From the NCBI GenBank assembly GCA_015057035.1, contig SVFC01000005.1, forward strand, positions 60,456-124,455: a stretch of 64,000 bases of DNA. The letters are read 5' to 3'. The stretch comes from Lachnospiraceae bacterium. GTDB taxonomy: Bacteria; Bacillota; Clostridia; Lachnospirales; Lachnospiraceae. A model generated the notes under the pieces. The model saw only the letters and a program-made list of their open reading frames with translations. It was not told the origin of the DNA and did no database searches. This document shows positions 35,821 to 44,615 of the stretch, piece after piece (the stretch's first letter is position 1; every line of letters starts with the position of its first letter). A program made the position numbers and the translations under genes.

Positions 35821-37494
35821 ATGTTACAAAATCTACACGTGAAGAATCTTGCTTTAATTGATGAAGCAGAAGTGGAATTTTCCAACGGGTTGAATATCCT
35901 TACAGGGGAAACCGGTGCGGGAAAATCCATTATTATTGGGTCAATTAACCTTGCCTTAGGCCAGAAAGTGCCAAGGGAAATGTTAAAAGACAATGACGAG
36001 CCAGCCTTAGTAGAACTGATTTTTTCAGTGGATGACGACAAGGTTCGTGAAAAACTAAAAGAATACGATATTGAGATGGTAGATAATGAAGTGATTCTCA
36101 GTCGTAAAATTTCTTCGGGCAAGGCGGTTGCACGAATTAATGGCGAGGCAGTTCCTGCGGTGGTACTAAAAGAGATTTCTTCTCTTTTAATTGATATCCA
36201 TGGTCAGCATGAGCATCAGTCACTTTTATCTAAGAAAAAACATTTGGATATCTTAGATGGATATGCGAAAAATGAGTTGGGGTCAAGAAAACAAGACCTT
36301 TTCATTGCATATAGGGAATATCGTGCTATAAAAGAGGAGTGGGAACACTCCAATGTGGATGTGGAAGAACGCAAGAGAGAATTATCTTTCTTAGAATATG
36401 AAGTAAAAGAAATCGAAGAAGCAAAATTAATTGTTGGAGAAGACGAGGAACTGGAAACAGAGTTTAAACGTTTTTCTAACGGCAGAAAGATTATGGAAGG
36501 TGTGAGTCGTGCTAACGAAGCGGTTGCAGGCGAAGGCGAAAGTGCATCTGAATTGATTGGACGTGCTTTAAGAGAGATTTCGTCTATTTCTGCATATGAT
36601 AAAGACGTGGCAGAATTGGAAGAACAGTTAGCAGAGATTGAAAATCTGTTGCATGACTTTAACCATGGGCTTTCTTCTTATATTTCTGGAGCTGATTTTG
36701 ATGAAGAAACTTTCTATCATATCGAAAAACGTTTAGATGTAATTAACCACTTGAAATCTAAGTACGGAAACAGTATTGAGCAAGTATTGGAAGCGTACGA
36801 AGAAAAGAGTAATCGTATCAATGTTTTAAACGATTATGATACATATCTGGAGAAGTTATCACAGGACTTAAAAGCAAAAGAAGCAGAAGTGAAGCGCTTG
36901 TGTGAAGAGATTTCTGTAATTCGAAAAGCAAAAGCAACAGTGCTTTGTGAAGCAATTAAACAGGCTCTTACAGATTTGAATTTCTTAGACGTTGTATTTA
37001 CCATGGAATTTGGTGCGCCTGTTGGTTACAGTGCGAATGGATACGATGATCCTGAGTTCCTGATTTCAACAAATCCTGGAGAACCAGTAAAACCACTTGG
37101 TAAAGTGGCATCAGGTGGTGAGTTGTCACGTATCATGCTTGCTATTAAGACGGTTATGGCAGATGCAGATGATATTGAGTCGTTGATTTTTGACGAAATT
37201 GATAGTGGAATCAGTGGCCGTACCGCACAGATGGTAGCAGAGAAGATGAATGTGCTGGGACGTAATCACCAGATTATCTGTATCACACATCTTCCACAGA
37301 TTGCTGCTATGGCAGATGAGCATTATCTGATTCATAAATCAGTGGAAAATAATGCAACACATACAAATATTTGTAAATTAAAATATGACGAGAGTGTTCA
37401 GGAACTGGCAAGAATGTTAGGTGGCGTGGAAATTACAGACGCCGTAGTAAAAAATGCGCAGGAAATGAAAGAATTGGCTCACATTAAAAAATAA
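35821..37494 (+). CDS. recN: DNA repair protein RecN
   Basis: 557-residue SMC-like ATPase for double-strand-break repair. Seen: Walker A GETGAGKSIIIGS, Q-loop region IDIHGQHEHQSLL, two coiled-coil arms (about 150-380), the ABC signature SGGELSRIMLAIK and Walker B LIFDEIDSGISG with CITHLPQIAAMAD. AAGGAGTTAAT precedes the ATG. No LexA box was noticed right upstream. Confidence 0.98.
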   Translation: MLQNLHVKNLALIDEAEVEFSNGLNILTGETGAGKSIIIGSINLALGQKVPREMLKDNDEPALVELIFSVDDDKVREKLKEYDIEMVDNEVILSRKISSGKAVARINGEAVPAVVLKEISSLLIDIHGQHEHQSLLSKKKHLDILDGYAKNELGSRKQDLFIAYREYRAIKEEWEHSNVDVEERKRELSFLEYEVKEIEEAKLIVGEDEELETEFKRFSNGRKIMEGVSRANEAVAGEGESASELIGRALREISSISAYDKDVAELEEQLAEIENLLHDFNHGLSSYISGADFDEETFYHIEKRLDVINHLKSKYGNSIEQVLEAYEEKSNRINVLNDYDTYLEKLSQDLKAKEAEVKRLCEEISVIRKAKATVLCEAIKQALTDLNFLDVVFTMEFGAPVGYSANGYDDPEFLISTNPGEPVKPLGKVASGGELSRIMLAIKTVMADADDIESLIFDEIDSGISGRTAQMVAEKMNVLGRNHQIICITHLPQIAAMADEHYLIHKSVENNATHTNICKLKYDESVQELARMLGGVEITDAVVKNAQEMKELAHIKK

Positions 37495-37534
37495 TCGTTT
37501 TCGCATACTATTACCGAAAATAAGAGGTGATGGT

Positions 37535-38731
37535 ATGCGAAAATTTTTTTATAAGGTAATTCGAACCGTAACAGCGATGTATACGGCAATGGTACTGATG
37601 CTTTGTTATGATTTGATTGTTAGTGAAGTACCAGATAACATCTACGTAAGAGAAGGCGAAAAGGCAGAACTAGAATTAGAATTTCCATTTACGGTAAGCT
37701 CGTTGGAAACTGCTCCAGGAGAAGCAGAAAAGAAACTATGCAGTATGTTTGGGGTTATTCCGGTCAAAGAAGTTACTGTCAATGTGGTGGAAGGACAACA
37801 GGTCTATGTGTCTGGTGAGATTGTGGGAATCTATACAGAATGTACAGGGGTATTTGTCATTGACACTTGTGAGATCGAAAGTGCCAGTGGAGAGTTGATA
37901 AACCCAGCCCAAAATGTGGTGAAGACAGGCGATTATATTCTTGCTGTTAATGGAAAAGACCTTACTTCAAAAGAAGAGATGGCAGAAATTGTTAAAAAAT
38001 CCAAAGGTAAAACCTTAGAACTGGTTGTGTCAAGGAATGGGCAAGTAAAAGAAGTAAAAGTAACACCTGTAAAAGCAAAAAACGGTAGTTTCCTCCTTGG
38101 AATCTGGATTAAAGATGACCTTGCAGGAATAGGAACCCTCACCTATGTAACGCCTACAGGAGAGTATGGAACATTAGGTCATGGAATGGGAAATGGGGAA
38201 AATGCTCAACTTTTTGAAGTAGATGATGGTGTTTTATTTACCTCCAAGGTGATAGGAATTCAAAAGGGACAAGTGGGAAAAGCAGGAGAATTAAAAGGTG
38301 TCATTCGTTATGGTACCACTAGTAAAATGGGAGAGGTATATAAGAACACGGATGCAGGGATATTTGGAAAGTTTGATTCCGATGATTTGTATGATTATCT
38401 TCATAATGGAGAATTATATGATGTGGCATATAAGCAGGAGATTCAGGTAGGCCCTGCTCAAATTGTATCAGAAATCTCAGGGAAGAGAGAATATTATGAT
38501 ATAAAAATCACGTACGTAGATTATCTAGCTATTAATTCAAACAAGGGGCTGTATATTGAAGTGACCGACCCAGATCTTTTGGAATTAACCGGTGGAATTG
38601 TGCAGGGGATGAGCGGCAGCCCAATTATACAGAATGGCAAGATAATAGGAGCAGTGACACATGTGCTGATTAATGATCCGAAGTGTGGGTATGGGATATT
38701 TATTGAAAAAATGTTAGAGGTTTCAAAATAA
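37535..38731 (+). CDS. spoIVB: SpoIVB sporulation serine peptidase
   Basis: 398-residue peptidase made in the forespore that signals across the membrane to release sigma-K processing. Seen: an N-terminal transmembrane helix (about 10-30), a PDZ domain (about 115-195, with VKTGDYILAVNGKDL), and the S55 peptidase core with TLGHGM (catalytic His) and GIVQGMSGSPIIQNGKIIGA (catalytic Ser). GAGGTGATGGT precedes the ATG. In many spore formers spo0A follows directly; here it is 17.5 kb away. Confidence 0.94.
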   Translation: MRKFFYKVIRTVTAMYTAMVLMLCYDLIVSEVPDNIYVREGEKAELELEFPFTVSSLETAPGEAEKKLCSMFGVIPVKEVTVNVVEGQQVYVSGEIVGIYTECTGVFVIDTCEIESASGELINPAQNVVKTGDYILAVNGKDLTSKEEMAEIVKKSKGKTLELVVSRNGQVKEVKVTPVKAKNGSFLLGIWIKDDLAGIGTLTYVTPTGEYGTLGHGMGNGENAQLFEVDDGVLFTSKVIGIQKGQVGKAGELKGVIRYGTTSKMGEVYKNTDAGIFGKFDSDDLYDYLHNGELYDVAYKQEIQVGPAQIVSEISGKREYYDIKITYVDYLAINSNKGLYIEVTDPDLLELTGGIVQGMSGSPIIQNGKIIGAVTHVLINDPKCGYGIFIEKMLEVSK

Positions 38732-38768
38732 ATTTTGGCAGGAGCATAATACTCCTGCCGTTTTATTG
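38732..38768. terminator. Bidirectional terminator spoIVB / LRR gene
   Basis: Stem GGCAGGAG/CTCCTGCC with 7-base loop, A-rich on the left and T-rich on the right, serving the convergent spoIVB and minus-strand LRR genes. Confidence 0.85.
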
Positions 38769-39755
38769 CAGTTTGAATGGTTCGGTAGGTAAGATTTTTG
38801 GTAAATCTTTATCTTTAAGGTTATATTGTTTGCGATTGTGATATGTTGATGCATAAGGAATCTGCAGGCAAGGAGACAAATCATAATCCTGAACGCTCAT
38901 TGAAAATACAAATGTTTTAAGTTTCTTCATTTTGTTGACAAAATCAAGGCTTGGAAGTTCGTTTTTACCATGCAGATGAAGGTGTTCCAAATTAACCAAG
39001 TCATATAAAATAGAAAAATTAGTAATTTTAGGACAATTTTCAATGCTTAATGCGCGCAAACTATCTGCCACATAAGACAAATGAGAAATATCATGTAGAG
39101 AACGCATATAGTCAAAAGAAAGATCCTGAATGTTTGTAAATCGCTCAATTCCAGCAAGAGTTTTTAGGCCACATTGTAAAAACCACATTCTTTTAAGCAT
39201 AGGACTGTTACTGATGGAAGTCAAATCTTGATGTATTTTATCGCCAGAAATATGGAGTTCTTCTAATGTATCTACAAGATTATAGTTAAGATGTCCTTTT
39301 CCGGATATACCGATATTACATAATCCCTTGACTTTGGAATAATCAATGGTTGTATGCAGATGTTCCTGGGGACCACCATATGCAGTGACACAAGTCAGAT
39401 ACTTTATGAATGGCATTTCATATAAAGGTGAATAATCAAACTTATCAACAGCAGTATCAGCGAGAACAATTTTTATATATTTGAGAGATGGACATTGTGT
39501 AATGAAAGATATATCTTCAGCGATAATGATTGCTTTTTCAAGTTGGAATTGGTTAATTAACTCAATATGTTCTTCGAGAGTATGGTCCGAAAAACCATAG
39601 CTAGGACACCAAGCCTGACACTGAGAAGGGTTTTTTATTACGATTGCATCGTAAATATTTGATTGTGTCAAAGGAGCAAACATATATCCCTGGCGATATA
39701 GGTATCCTTGTTGAAAGGTGGATGTTTCGGTAATGATATCATTGAGCCTATGCAT
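38763..39755 (-). CDS. Leucine-rich-repeat protein
   Basis: 330-residue protein without signal peptide. Irregular leucine-rich repeats run from about residue 90 to 300, for example LEELHISGDKI, LKRMWFLQCGLKTLAGIERF, LRALSIENCPKITNF and LEHLHLHGKNELPSL. Probably a cytoplasmic binding protein; ligand unknown. The start is the ATG at 39755, with GGAGA about 8 bases upstream; the frame extends 22 codons further without a ribosome site. First gene of the accessory block between spoIVB and spo0A. Confidence 0.7.
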   Translation of the reverse strand: MHRLNDIITETSTFQQGYLYRQGYMFAPLTQSNIYDAIVIKNPSQCQAWCPSYGFSDHTLEEHIELINQFQLEKAIIIAEDISFITQCPSLKYIKIVLADTAVDKFDYSPLYEMPFIKYLTCVTAYGGPQEHLHTTIDYSKVKGLCNIGISGKGHLNYNLVDTLEELHISGDKIHQDLTSISNSPMLKRMWFLQCGLKTLAGIERFTNIQDLSFDYMRSLHDISHLSYVADSLRALSIENCPKITNFSILYDLVNLEHLHLHGKNELPSLDFVNKMKKLKTFVFSMSVQDYDLSPCLQIPYASTYHNRKQYNLKDKDLPKILPTEPFKLQ

Positions 39756-39969
39756 GAGGGTGTCTCCTGTAACTTTTTCTTTAGTATATATCGCACGTAG
39801 GTAAAATGCAAGTAACGGCATAATTTGATGGAGACAGAAATAATCCTATGATTTTAGAGGCTAATATGCTATAGTTTCAATATATTATAAAGTGCTTGGT
39901 ATATTTCCAGTGTTGAATAATGATAGACGAAACTATGGAATATAAATTATATTGACTACAGGGGAATTT

Positions 39970-40452
39970 ATGAAAACGTTAAGCAAGATGACAAAATTTG
40001 AAGCAATAGTTCTGTTGGTTTTAGGTCTAATAATGGGGACTGTGTTTACATTTGGTGTGCAATATTGGAATGCTCCAATTACGCAGGATAAAGCACAGCA
40101 AGTGACGGCAACATTTTCAAATGCTATAGAAAGAAGTGGACGCGGTTATGTGAAGGAGATTATTGTTCGTTTTGAAGATCATAAACAGCTTTACATAGAT
40201 GGTTCATGCGTGGATGATGCAGTATGTTATGAAATTAGTAAGATTACTTCGGGTACAGTGCTCAAAATGATGGTGCATCCAAATTCAAATGTTATTTTAG
40301 ATATGGAAATTGGAAAAACGAAAATATTAAATTTTGATGACTCTGTACAACAACTTTCCTCCGAAGGCTTAGGATTTATGGTTTTAGGCGTTTTTTGCTA
40401 CAGTATGGCGATTATGGGTGCTGGCCACTTCATTTTACAGAAGAAAAGATAA
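39970..40452 (+). CDS. Two-helix membrane protein, unknown
   Basis: 160 residues: N-terminal transmembrane helix (about 13-34), a roughly 80-residue outer domain, and a second helix (about 130-152) ending in QKKR. The layout resembles DUF3592-type proteins, but the match is too weak to name. ATG 39970 is preceded by AGGGGAATTT; an upstream in-frame TTG is less likely. Confidence 0.5.
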   Translation: MKTLSKMTKFEAIVLLVLGLIMGTVFTFGVQYWNAPITQDKAQQVTATFSNAIERSGRGYVKEIIVRFEDHKQLYIDGSCVDDAVCYEISKITSGTVLKMMVHPNSNVILDMEIGKTKILNFDDSVQQLSSEGLGFMVLGVFCYSMAIMGAGHFILQKKR

Positions 40453-40460
40453 TGAAAAAG

Positions 40461-40501
40461 TTGACATAATTAGTAGTTTAGTGTGTAACTATATAGTTAC
40501 A
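40461..40501 (+). promoter_or_regulatory. TTGACA with 18-bp palindromic operator
   Basis: TTGACA (40461-40466) is followed 17 bases later by TGTAACTATATAGTTACA (40484-40501), a perfect palindrome covering the -10 position. It ends 12 bases before the next start codon. This layout suggests a repressor site; the regulator is not identifiable here. Confidence 0.6.
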
Positions 40502-40513
40502 GAGGTGAAATTG

Positions 40514-41047
40514 ATGAAGTTAAGTGATGTGAAAAAAATTTTAGATGATCATAGTTATACTTATACCCAGATGTTAGTAACGAGTAGTTTAGAATTTTAC
40601 CAGTCAAAAGGCTTTCGTCCATCTTATGATAAAGGTGCATTTGTTTTACTATCGATTCCGAATCCAAATCATAAAATAGATATTCAACTTATATTTAATG
40701 ATGCGTCAGAAGACCCGGATTTTTCTGATTTGGAATTTGGTGGCGTTTGGTATGAATTATATGATTGTGAAGAGGATGAGATTCCTCAAGTATTGTTTAC
40801 TGAAATTCAAAGAATCATAAATGGTAGTACATACTTTATTTTTGCATGTACTGTAAAGAAAGGTATACATTGGAAATGGGATGGAGTGTATTATGATTTA
40901 CCGGATGCAGAAATGAATAATATGGATGCGTTTCGCAAAACTGTGGGAAAAATTAAGTCTCCGAAAAAATGGTGGAAGAGATTTGCTAGTAAAACAGATG
41001 TTTACGAAATTTACAATTGGACATCCTATGAAAAAATAATAAAATAG
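40514..41047 (+). CDS. Hypothetical cytoplasmic protein
   Basis: 177 residues, no signal or membrane segment, rich in Asp, Trp and Tyr (GGVWYELYDCEEDEIP, HWKWDGVYYDLP). No family recognised. ATG 40514 is preceded by AGAGGTGAAATTG; the longer frame upstream overlaps the preceding gene and lacks a ribosome site. It is probably controlled by the palindrome just upstream. Confidence 0.5.
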   Translation: MKLSDVKKILDDHSYTYTQMLVTSSLEFYQSKGFRPSYDKGAFVLLSIPNPNHKIDIQLIFNDASEDPDFSDLEFGGVWYELYDCEEDEIPQVLFTEIQRIINGSTYFIFACTVKKGIHWKWDGVYYDLPDAEMNNMDAFRKTVGKIKSPKKWWKRFASKTDVYEIYNWTSYEKIIK

Positions 41048-41060
41048 AGATTTTTAGTTT

Positions 41061-41093
41061 AAAAACCCACACCAAATGCGGTGTGGGTTTTAT
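41061..41093. terminator. Bidirectional terminator
   Basis: AAACCCACACC pairs perfectly with GGTGTGGGTTT; flanked by A and T runs between convergent genes. Confidence 0.9.
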
Positions 41094-42464
41094 TTATTCA
41101 TTGAGAGTATCTACAAAAAACTGTGCCAGACTTGGCCATTGCTCAGTGATTTCTGGTGCTTCGTGGCTGAAGCGAATCACTTCGCCATTATTGCAGAGTA
41201 GAATAACATCTCCATCAGGACATGTTGCAATTATAATGCCTTCTGGTTTGGTATCAAGCAATTCTTCAGCATCTAGATTTCTCTGAAATTCGTCATTTTC
41301 CTGCACTGCCTTTGAATAGGAGAGAAATTCATATTCGTCAGAAAGAAATCCTCCATTTGCAACACAATAGTATGGAACCACTGGAACATAAGCAGTAGTA
41401 TAGATATCCTGTGCTTTAGATTTTGTTAATGCTTTCTGAAAGTCTTCCTTGCGTTCTTTTTTTGCAATTCGAAGTATTTTTAGTGCGTCTTTTTCCGATA
41501 CCATACGAATTGGACGATTTGACATTTTAATATTGTTATATTCTAAAAGCATCATATCCATAAATTGTTGAGTAGGACGTTTAAGAGGTTCTGTTTTTTT
41601 CAGTACATATCCGCCAGGCAGTTCTTTTACTACAGAAGCAGGGCGAAGAGCAGATGTAGGTAGAACTTTTTGATGTAAGAGTAATTCTGCAATATCTTTA
41701 TAGATTAAAAGCGTATGTCTGCCAGCGCATGAAGATGTATCCGGAATATATGCATAGACGATTCCACTGTCTGGTAAGTCATCTGCTAAGTAACAATCTT
41801 GCAAGTTGACATATTGTAGTTCATAGAAAATATTAGCGATTTCTGGAAGCCAGCCACCAGCTTCATTCACACGATTGTGGTCTGATTTCTTAAAGCCAAA
41901 ATCACCAGCAACATGTGGAATCAGTCGTTTACCATATACATGGAAATACTGTTCGGCTTCATATTTTCCTTTATCTTTTACCCAGCAAAAATCCAAGTCA
42001 TTGATATTATTTTCAATACAAAAGTTACGAAAACGTTCAGGGACATATATATTTTTACCCCATAATTTTGGCGTTGGGGTTAATTCATGAAAAGCACGAA
42101 TAATAGAAGTGTTGATGCTTTCACCATTATCAGTAATAGTTTTAATCCATTCACAATGAGTATTATCATTAAAATAGGAAGGAACCAGTTCGTACCATTC
42201 GCTTTCAACATCTACATACTTACGTGTATAGTATCCTCTTGCACACCAGCCGTTTTCTTTGCAGAAGGTAGATATTTGGTCGAAAATTTCTGATGTTCGT
42301 TGGTTGGATAAATCTAATTTGCACCAACCAACACAATCGCATTTTAAACCCAGAGAATGAACAAATTCGATGTTCTCTTTATACTTTTCCTCGTCAAAAT
42401 AATTTGGACGTCCATTCGTTCCTAATTTGTCCAAAATCCAAGAGAGTTCTTCTGTGTATTTCAT
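41094..42464 (-). CDS. Large hypothetical protein, SUKH-like C-terminus
   Basis: 456 residues, cytoplasmic, no family firmly recognised. The N-terminal about 300 residues contain Trp/Cys-rich patches (CVGWCKLDL, YYTRKYVDVESEWYELVPSYF). The last about 90 residues, with a GGFLSDEYEFLSY stretch, a GIIIATCPDGDVILLCNNGEVIRFSHE segment and WPSLAQFF, resemble the ligand-binding pattern of SMI1/KNR4 (SUKH) proteins, which often act as toxin immunity proteins; this is weak inference. The start is ATG 42464 because GGAGG lies just upstream; an in-frame ATG 15 bases earlier contains that site. Confidence 0.5.
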   Translation of the reverse strand: MKYTEELSWILDKLGTNGRPNYFDEEKYKENIEFVHSLGLKCDCVGWCKLDLSNQRTSEIFDQISTFCKENGWCARGYYTRKYVDVESEWYELVPSYFNDNTHCEWIKTITDNGESINTSIIRAFHELTPTPKLWGKNIYVPERFRNFCIENNINDLDFCWVKDKGKYEAEQYFHVYGKRLIPHVAGDFGFKKSDHNRVNEAGGWLPEIANIFYELQYVNLQDCYLADDLPDSGIVYAYIPDTSSCAGRHTLLIYKDIAELLLHQKVLPTSALRPASVVKELPGGYVLKKTEPLKRPTQQFMDMMLLEYNNIKMSNRPIRMVSEKDALKILRIAKKERKEDFQKALTKSKAQDIYTTAYVPVVPYYCVANGGFLSDEYEFLSYSKAVQENDEFQRNLDAEELLDTKPEGIIIATCPDGDVILLCNNGEVIRFSHEAPEITEQWPSLAQFFVDTLNE

Positions 42465-42544
42465 ATGTTGAACCTCCATATCCTTTGCGTAATTATAACA
42501 TGTAATTTAACAAATAGATAGGCGAAATAGCTTGTAATTTTTTC

Positions 42545-42574
42545 TTGCAATATTCTTATATTTTGTTATATAAT
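42545..42574 (+). promoter_or_regulatory. Promoter of DMT transporter
   Basis: TTGCAA and consensus TATAAT with an 18-base spacer, 50 bases upstream of the start codon. Confidence 0.65.
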
Positions 42575-42624
42575 TTGAAAGCATTGTATGCAATAAAACT
42601 TATGATAAAAACAGGAGGTCTATT

Positions 42625-43539
42625 ATGTGGCTGTTTTTTACACTTGTAACAACCTTGTTATGGGGCGTTGCAGAACTTTTTTATAAAAAAGGATCCCATG
42701 CAGATCGCAAGTACGATCATTTAAGAGTCGTTGTATTAGTCGGTGCAGTAATGGGAATCCATGCAGTATTTACCCTGCTGACATCTGACATCGCATATGA
42801 TCCAATGAACCTGATTGCATATTTACCGGTTTCATTGTGTTATATCGTATCTATGGCATGCTCATACTTTGGTATTAGATTTATTGAGGAATCCTTGGCA
42901 GACCCAATCGAAAATACAGCAGGAGCGATGTGCTCACTTTTATGTGTTATTTTCTTAGGTGAAACCATTGGAATTCCGGTATGGATTGCAATTGCAATCA
43001 TCGTGATTGGTATCATTGGTGTTACCCGTACAGAGAGTAGTGCGGAAGTAGGAAGAAGCCAGAAATTAGGAAAGAGATTGGCTATCGTTGCTTTCTTAAT
43101 GCCATTCTGCTATGCATTTATCGATGCATTAGGAAGCTTCCTTGACATTTTCTATTTGGATGATGTAGAAACAAGTCCTTTGATTGGAATCACAGAAGAG
43201 AGTATCGAATTAGTAGCAAATGTTTCTTATGAATTAACCTTTGCAATTGTTGGTATAATCGTGTTCATTTTCATGAAAGTTAAAGGCGTGAAATTCGAAC
43301 TTCCACAGCAGAAGGACAAGATTATCGCTGCTGTATGCGAAACCGCAGGTCAGTTAACTTATGTATATGCAATGAGTGGAAACGGAGCGATTGCAGCACC
43401 TATCCTTTCTAGCGTATGTGTTGTATCTTTACTTCTTTCAAGAATTTTCCTGAAAGAAAAACTTACCAAGAAACAGTATCTGTTCATTGGTATCATTATT
43501 GTTGGTATCTTAATGCTGGCTGTTCTTGAAGGAGAATAA
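42625..43539 (+). CDS. EamA/DMT-family transporter
   Basis: 304 residues with about ten transmembrane helices in two halves, the drug/metabolite transporter plan. Seen: WGVAELFYKKGS in helix 1, the helix 4-5 hairpin ending in IFLGETIGIP and the equivalent RIFLKEKLTKKQYLFIGIIIVG at the C terminus, both typical EamA positions. An unusual acidic loop (DDVETSPLIGITEES) joins helices 6 and 7. Substrate unknown. AGGAGGTCT precedes the ATG. Confidence 0.78.
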   Translation: MWLFFTLVTTLLWGVAELFYKKGSHADRKYDHLRVVVLVGAVMGIHAVFTLLTSDIAYDPMNLIAYLPVSLCYIVSMACSYFGIRFIEESLADPIENTAGAMCSLLCVIFLGETIGIPVWIAIAIIVIGIIGVTRTESSAEVGRSQKLGKRLAIVAFLMPFCYAFIDALGSFLDIFYLDDVETSPLIGITEESIELVANVSYELTFAIVGIIVFIFMKVKGVKFELPQQKDKIIAAVCETAGQLTYVYAMSGNGAIAAPILSSVCVVSLLLSRIFLKEKLTKKQYLFIGIIIVGILMLAVLEGE

Positions 43540-43555
43540 AATATACATACAAGAA

Positions 43556-43592
43556 AAGTCCTACAGATGTGAGTCTGTAGGACTTATTTTAT
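43556..43592. terminator. Bidirectional terminator
   Basis: AAGTCCTACAGA pairs perfectly with TCTGTAGGACTT across TGTGAG, between convergent genes. Confidence 0.9.
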
Positions 43593-44416
43593 TTCCCTAA
43601 AACATAAAAGGCAATAGCACTGGCGGCTGCAACATTTAGAGAATCAACACCGTGAGACATTGGGATTTTTACAGTATAATCGCAAGCTGCAAGAGTAGAA
43701 TCCTGTAATCCTTCACCTTCGGTGCCAACGATAATTGCTAGTTTTTCTTCACTCGCAAGGAGTGGATCATCAATAGCTATAGAGTCATCGCGAAGGGCAA
43801 AGGCTACTGTTTTAAATCCAAGTTGCTGTAATTCTGTTATGTAATGGCTCTGTGGCTCGTTAGACGGCCCATTTTTGCAGATTGTCCAAGGTGCTTGGAA
43901 TACAGTCCCCATACTAACTCTGGCGGCACGACGGTACAGAGGATCGCTACAGGCTGGAGTTAGAAGAATTGCATCCATATTAAGAGCTGCTGCAGAACGG
44001 AAGATTGCTCCTACATTGGTTGGGTTTACTACATCTTCTAAAACTGCGATGCGTCTTGCGTTTTTTACAGTTTCTTCTACAGTAGGTAACGCTTTACGAT
44101 TCATAGCACACAGCATACCACGGGTAAGGTTAAAACCAGTCAATTCCTTTAATACTTCATAATCTGCGGTATATACTGGGATATCACCACATCTGTCAAT
44201 GATGTCCTGGACTTCGCCCTTAATTTCTGAATGCTCTACCAGAATGGAGATAGGTGTATATCCAGCATCTAGCGCTCGTACAATAACCTTTGGACTTTCA
44301 CATATAAAAATCCCTAAGTCAGGTTCATGATAATGAAGTAGTTGTCCCTCGGATAATCGAGCGTAGATATCTAATTCTGGGATGTTTAAATCAGTGATTT
44401 CTATAATATTGGACAT
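43589..44416 (-). CDS. TrmH/SpoU-family RNA methyltransferase
   Basis: 275-residue SAM-dependent 2'-O-ribose methyltransferase with a trefoil knot. Seen: an N-terminal substrate-binding region (FICESPKVIVRALDAGY), VLEDVVNPTNVGAIFRSAAAL (motif 1), IIVGTEGEGL (motif 2) and IPMSHGVDSLNVAAASAIAFY (motif 3). rRNA or tRNA target is not determinable. AGGAGAC precedes the ATG. Confidence 0.9.
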   Translation of the reverse strand: MSNIIEITDLNIPELDIYARLSEGQLLHYHEPDLGIFICESPKVIVRALDAGYTPISILVEHSEIKGEVQDIIDRCGDIPVYTADYEVLKELTGFNLTRGMLCAMNRKALPTVEETVKNARRIAVLEDVVNPTNVGAIFRSAAALNMDAILLTPACSDPLYRRAARVSMGTVFQAPWTICKNGPSNEPQSHYITELQQLGFKTVAFALRDDSIAIDDPLLASEEKLAIIVGTEGEGLQDSTLAACDYTVKIPMSHGVDSLNVAAASAIAFYVLGK

Positions 44417-44571
44417 AATAAGTCTCCTGAAAGTATATTGCTAGAATCATTATAATTTTGATGTTTTATAGTGTCAATTTGGAACATGAAAATTTGAGAT
44501 GAAAATATATAAGATTTTAAAAAGTAACAATCGATTTTAAGAGCAAAATGCAAAAGTAACAATACAAATCT

Positions 44572-44605
44572 CCGTAAGTTATGGTATAACTATAGTAACT
44601 TATGG
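44572..44605. promoter_or_regulatory. Inverted repeat over XRE gene promoter
   Basis: CCGTAAGTTA and TAACTTATGG form arms matching at 9 of 10 positions with a 14-base spacer that contains a TATAAC -10-like box. The right arm touches the ribosome site of the following regulator gene, suggesting autoregulation. Confidence 0.5.
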
Positions 44606-44615
44606 AGGATTTTTT

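Noticed and set aside
35673..36122. 149-residue minus-strand frame over argR/recN
   Set aside because: Crosses two conserved genes on the other strand; no family match.
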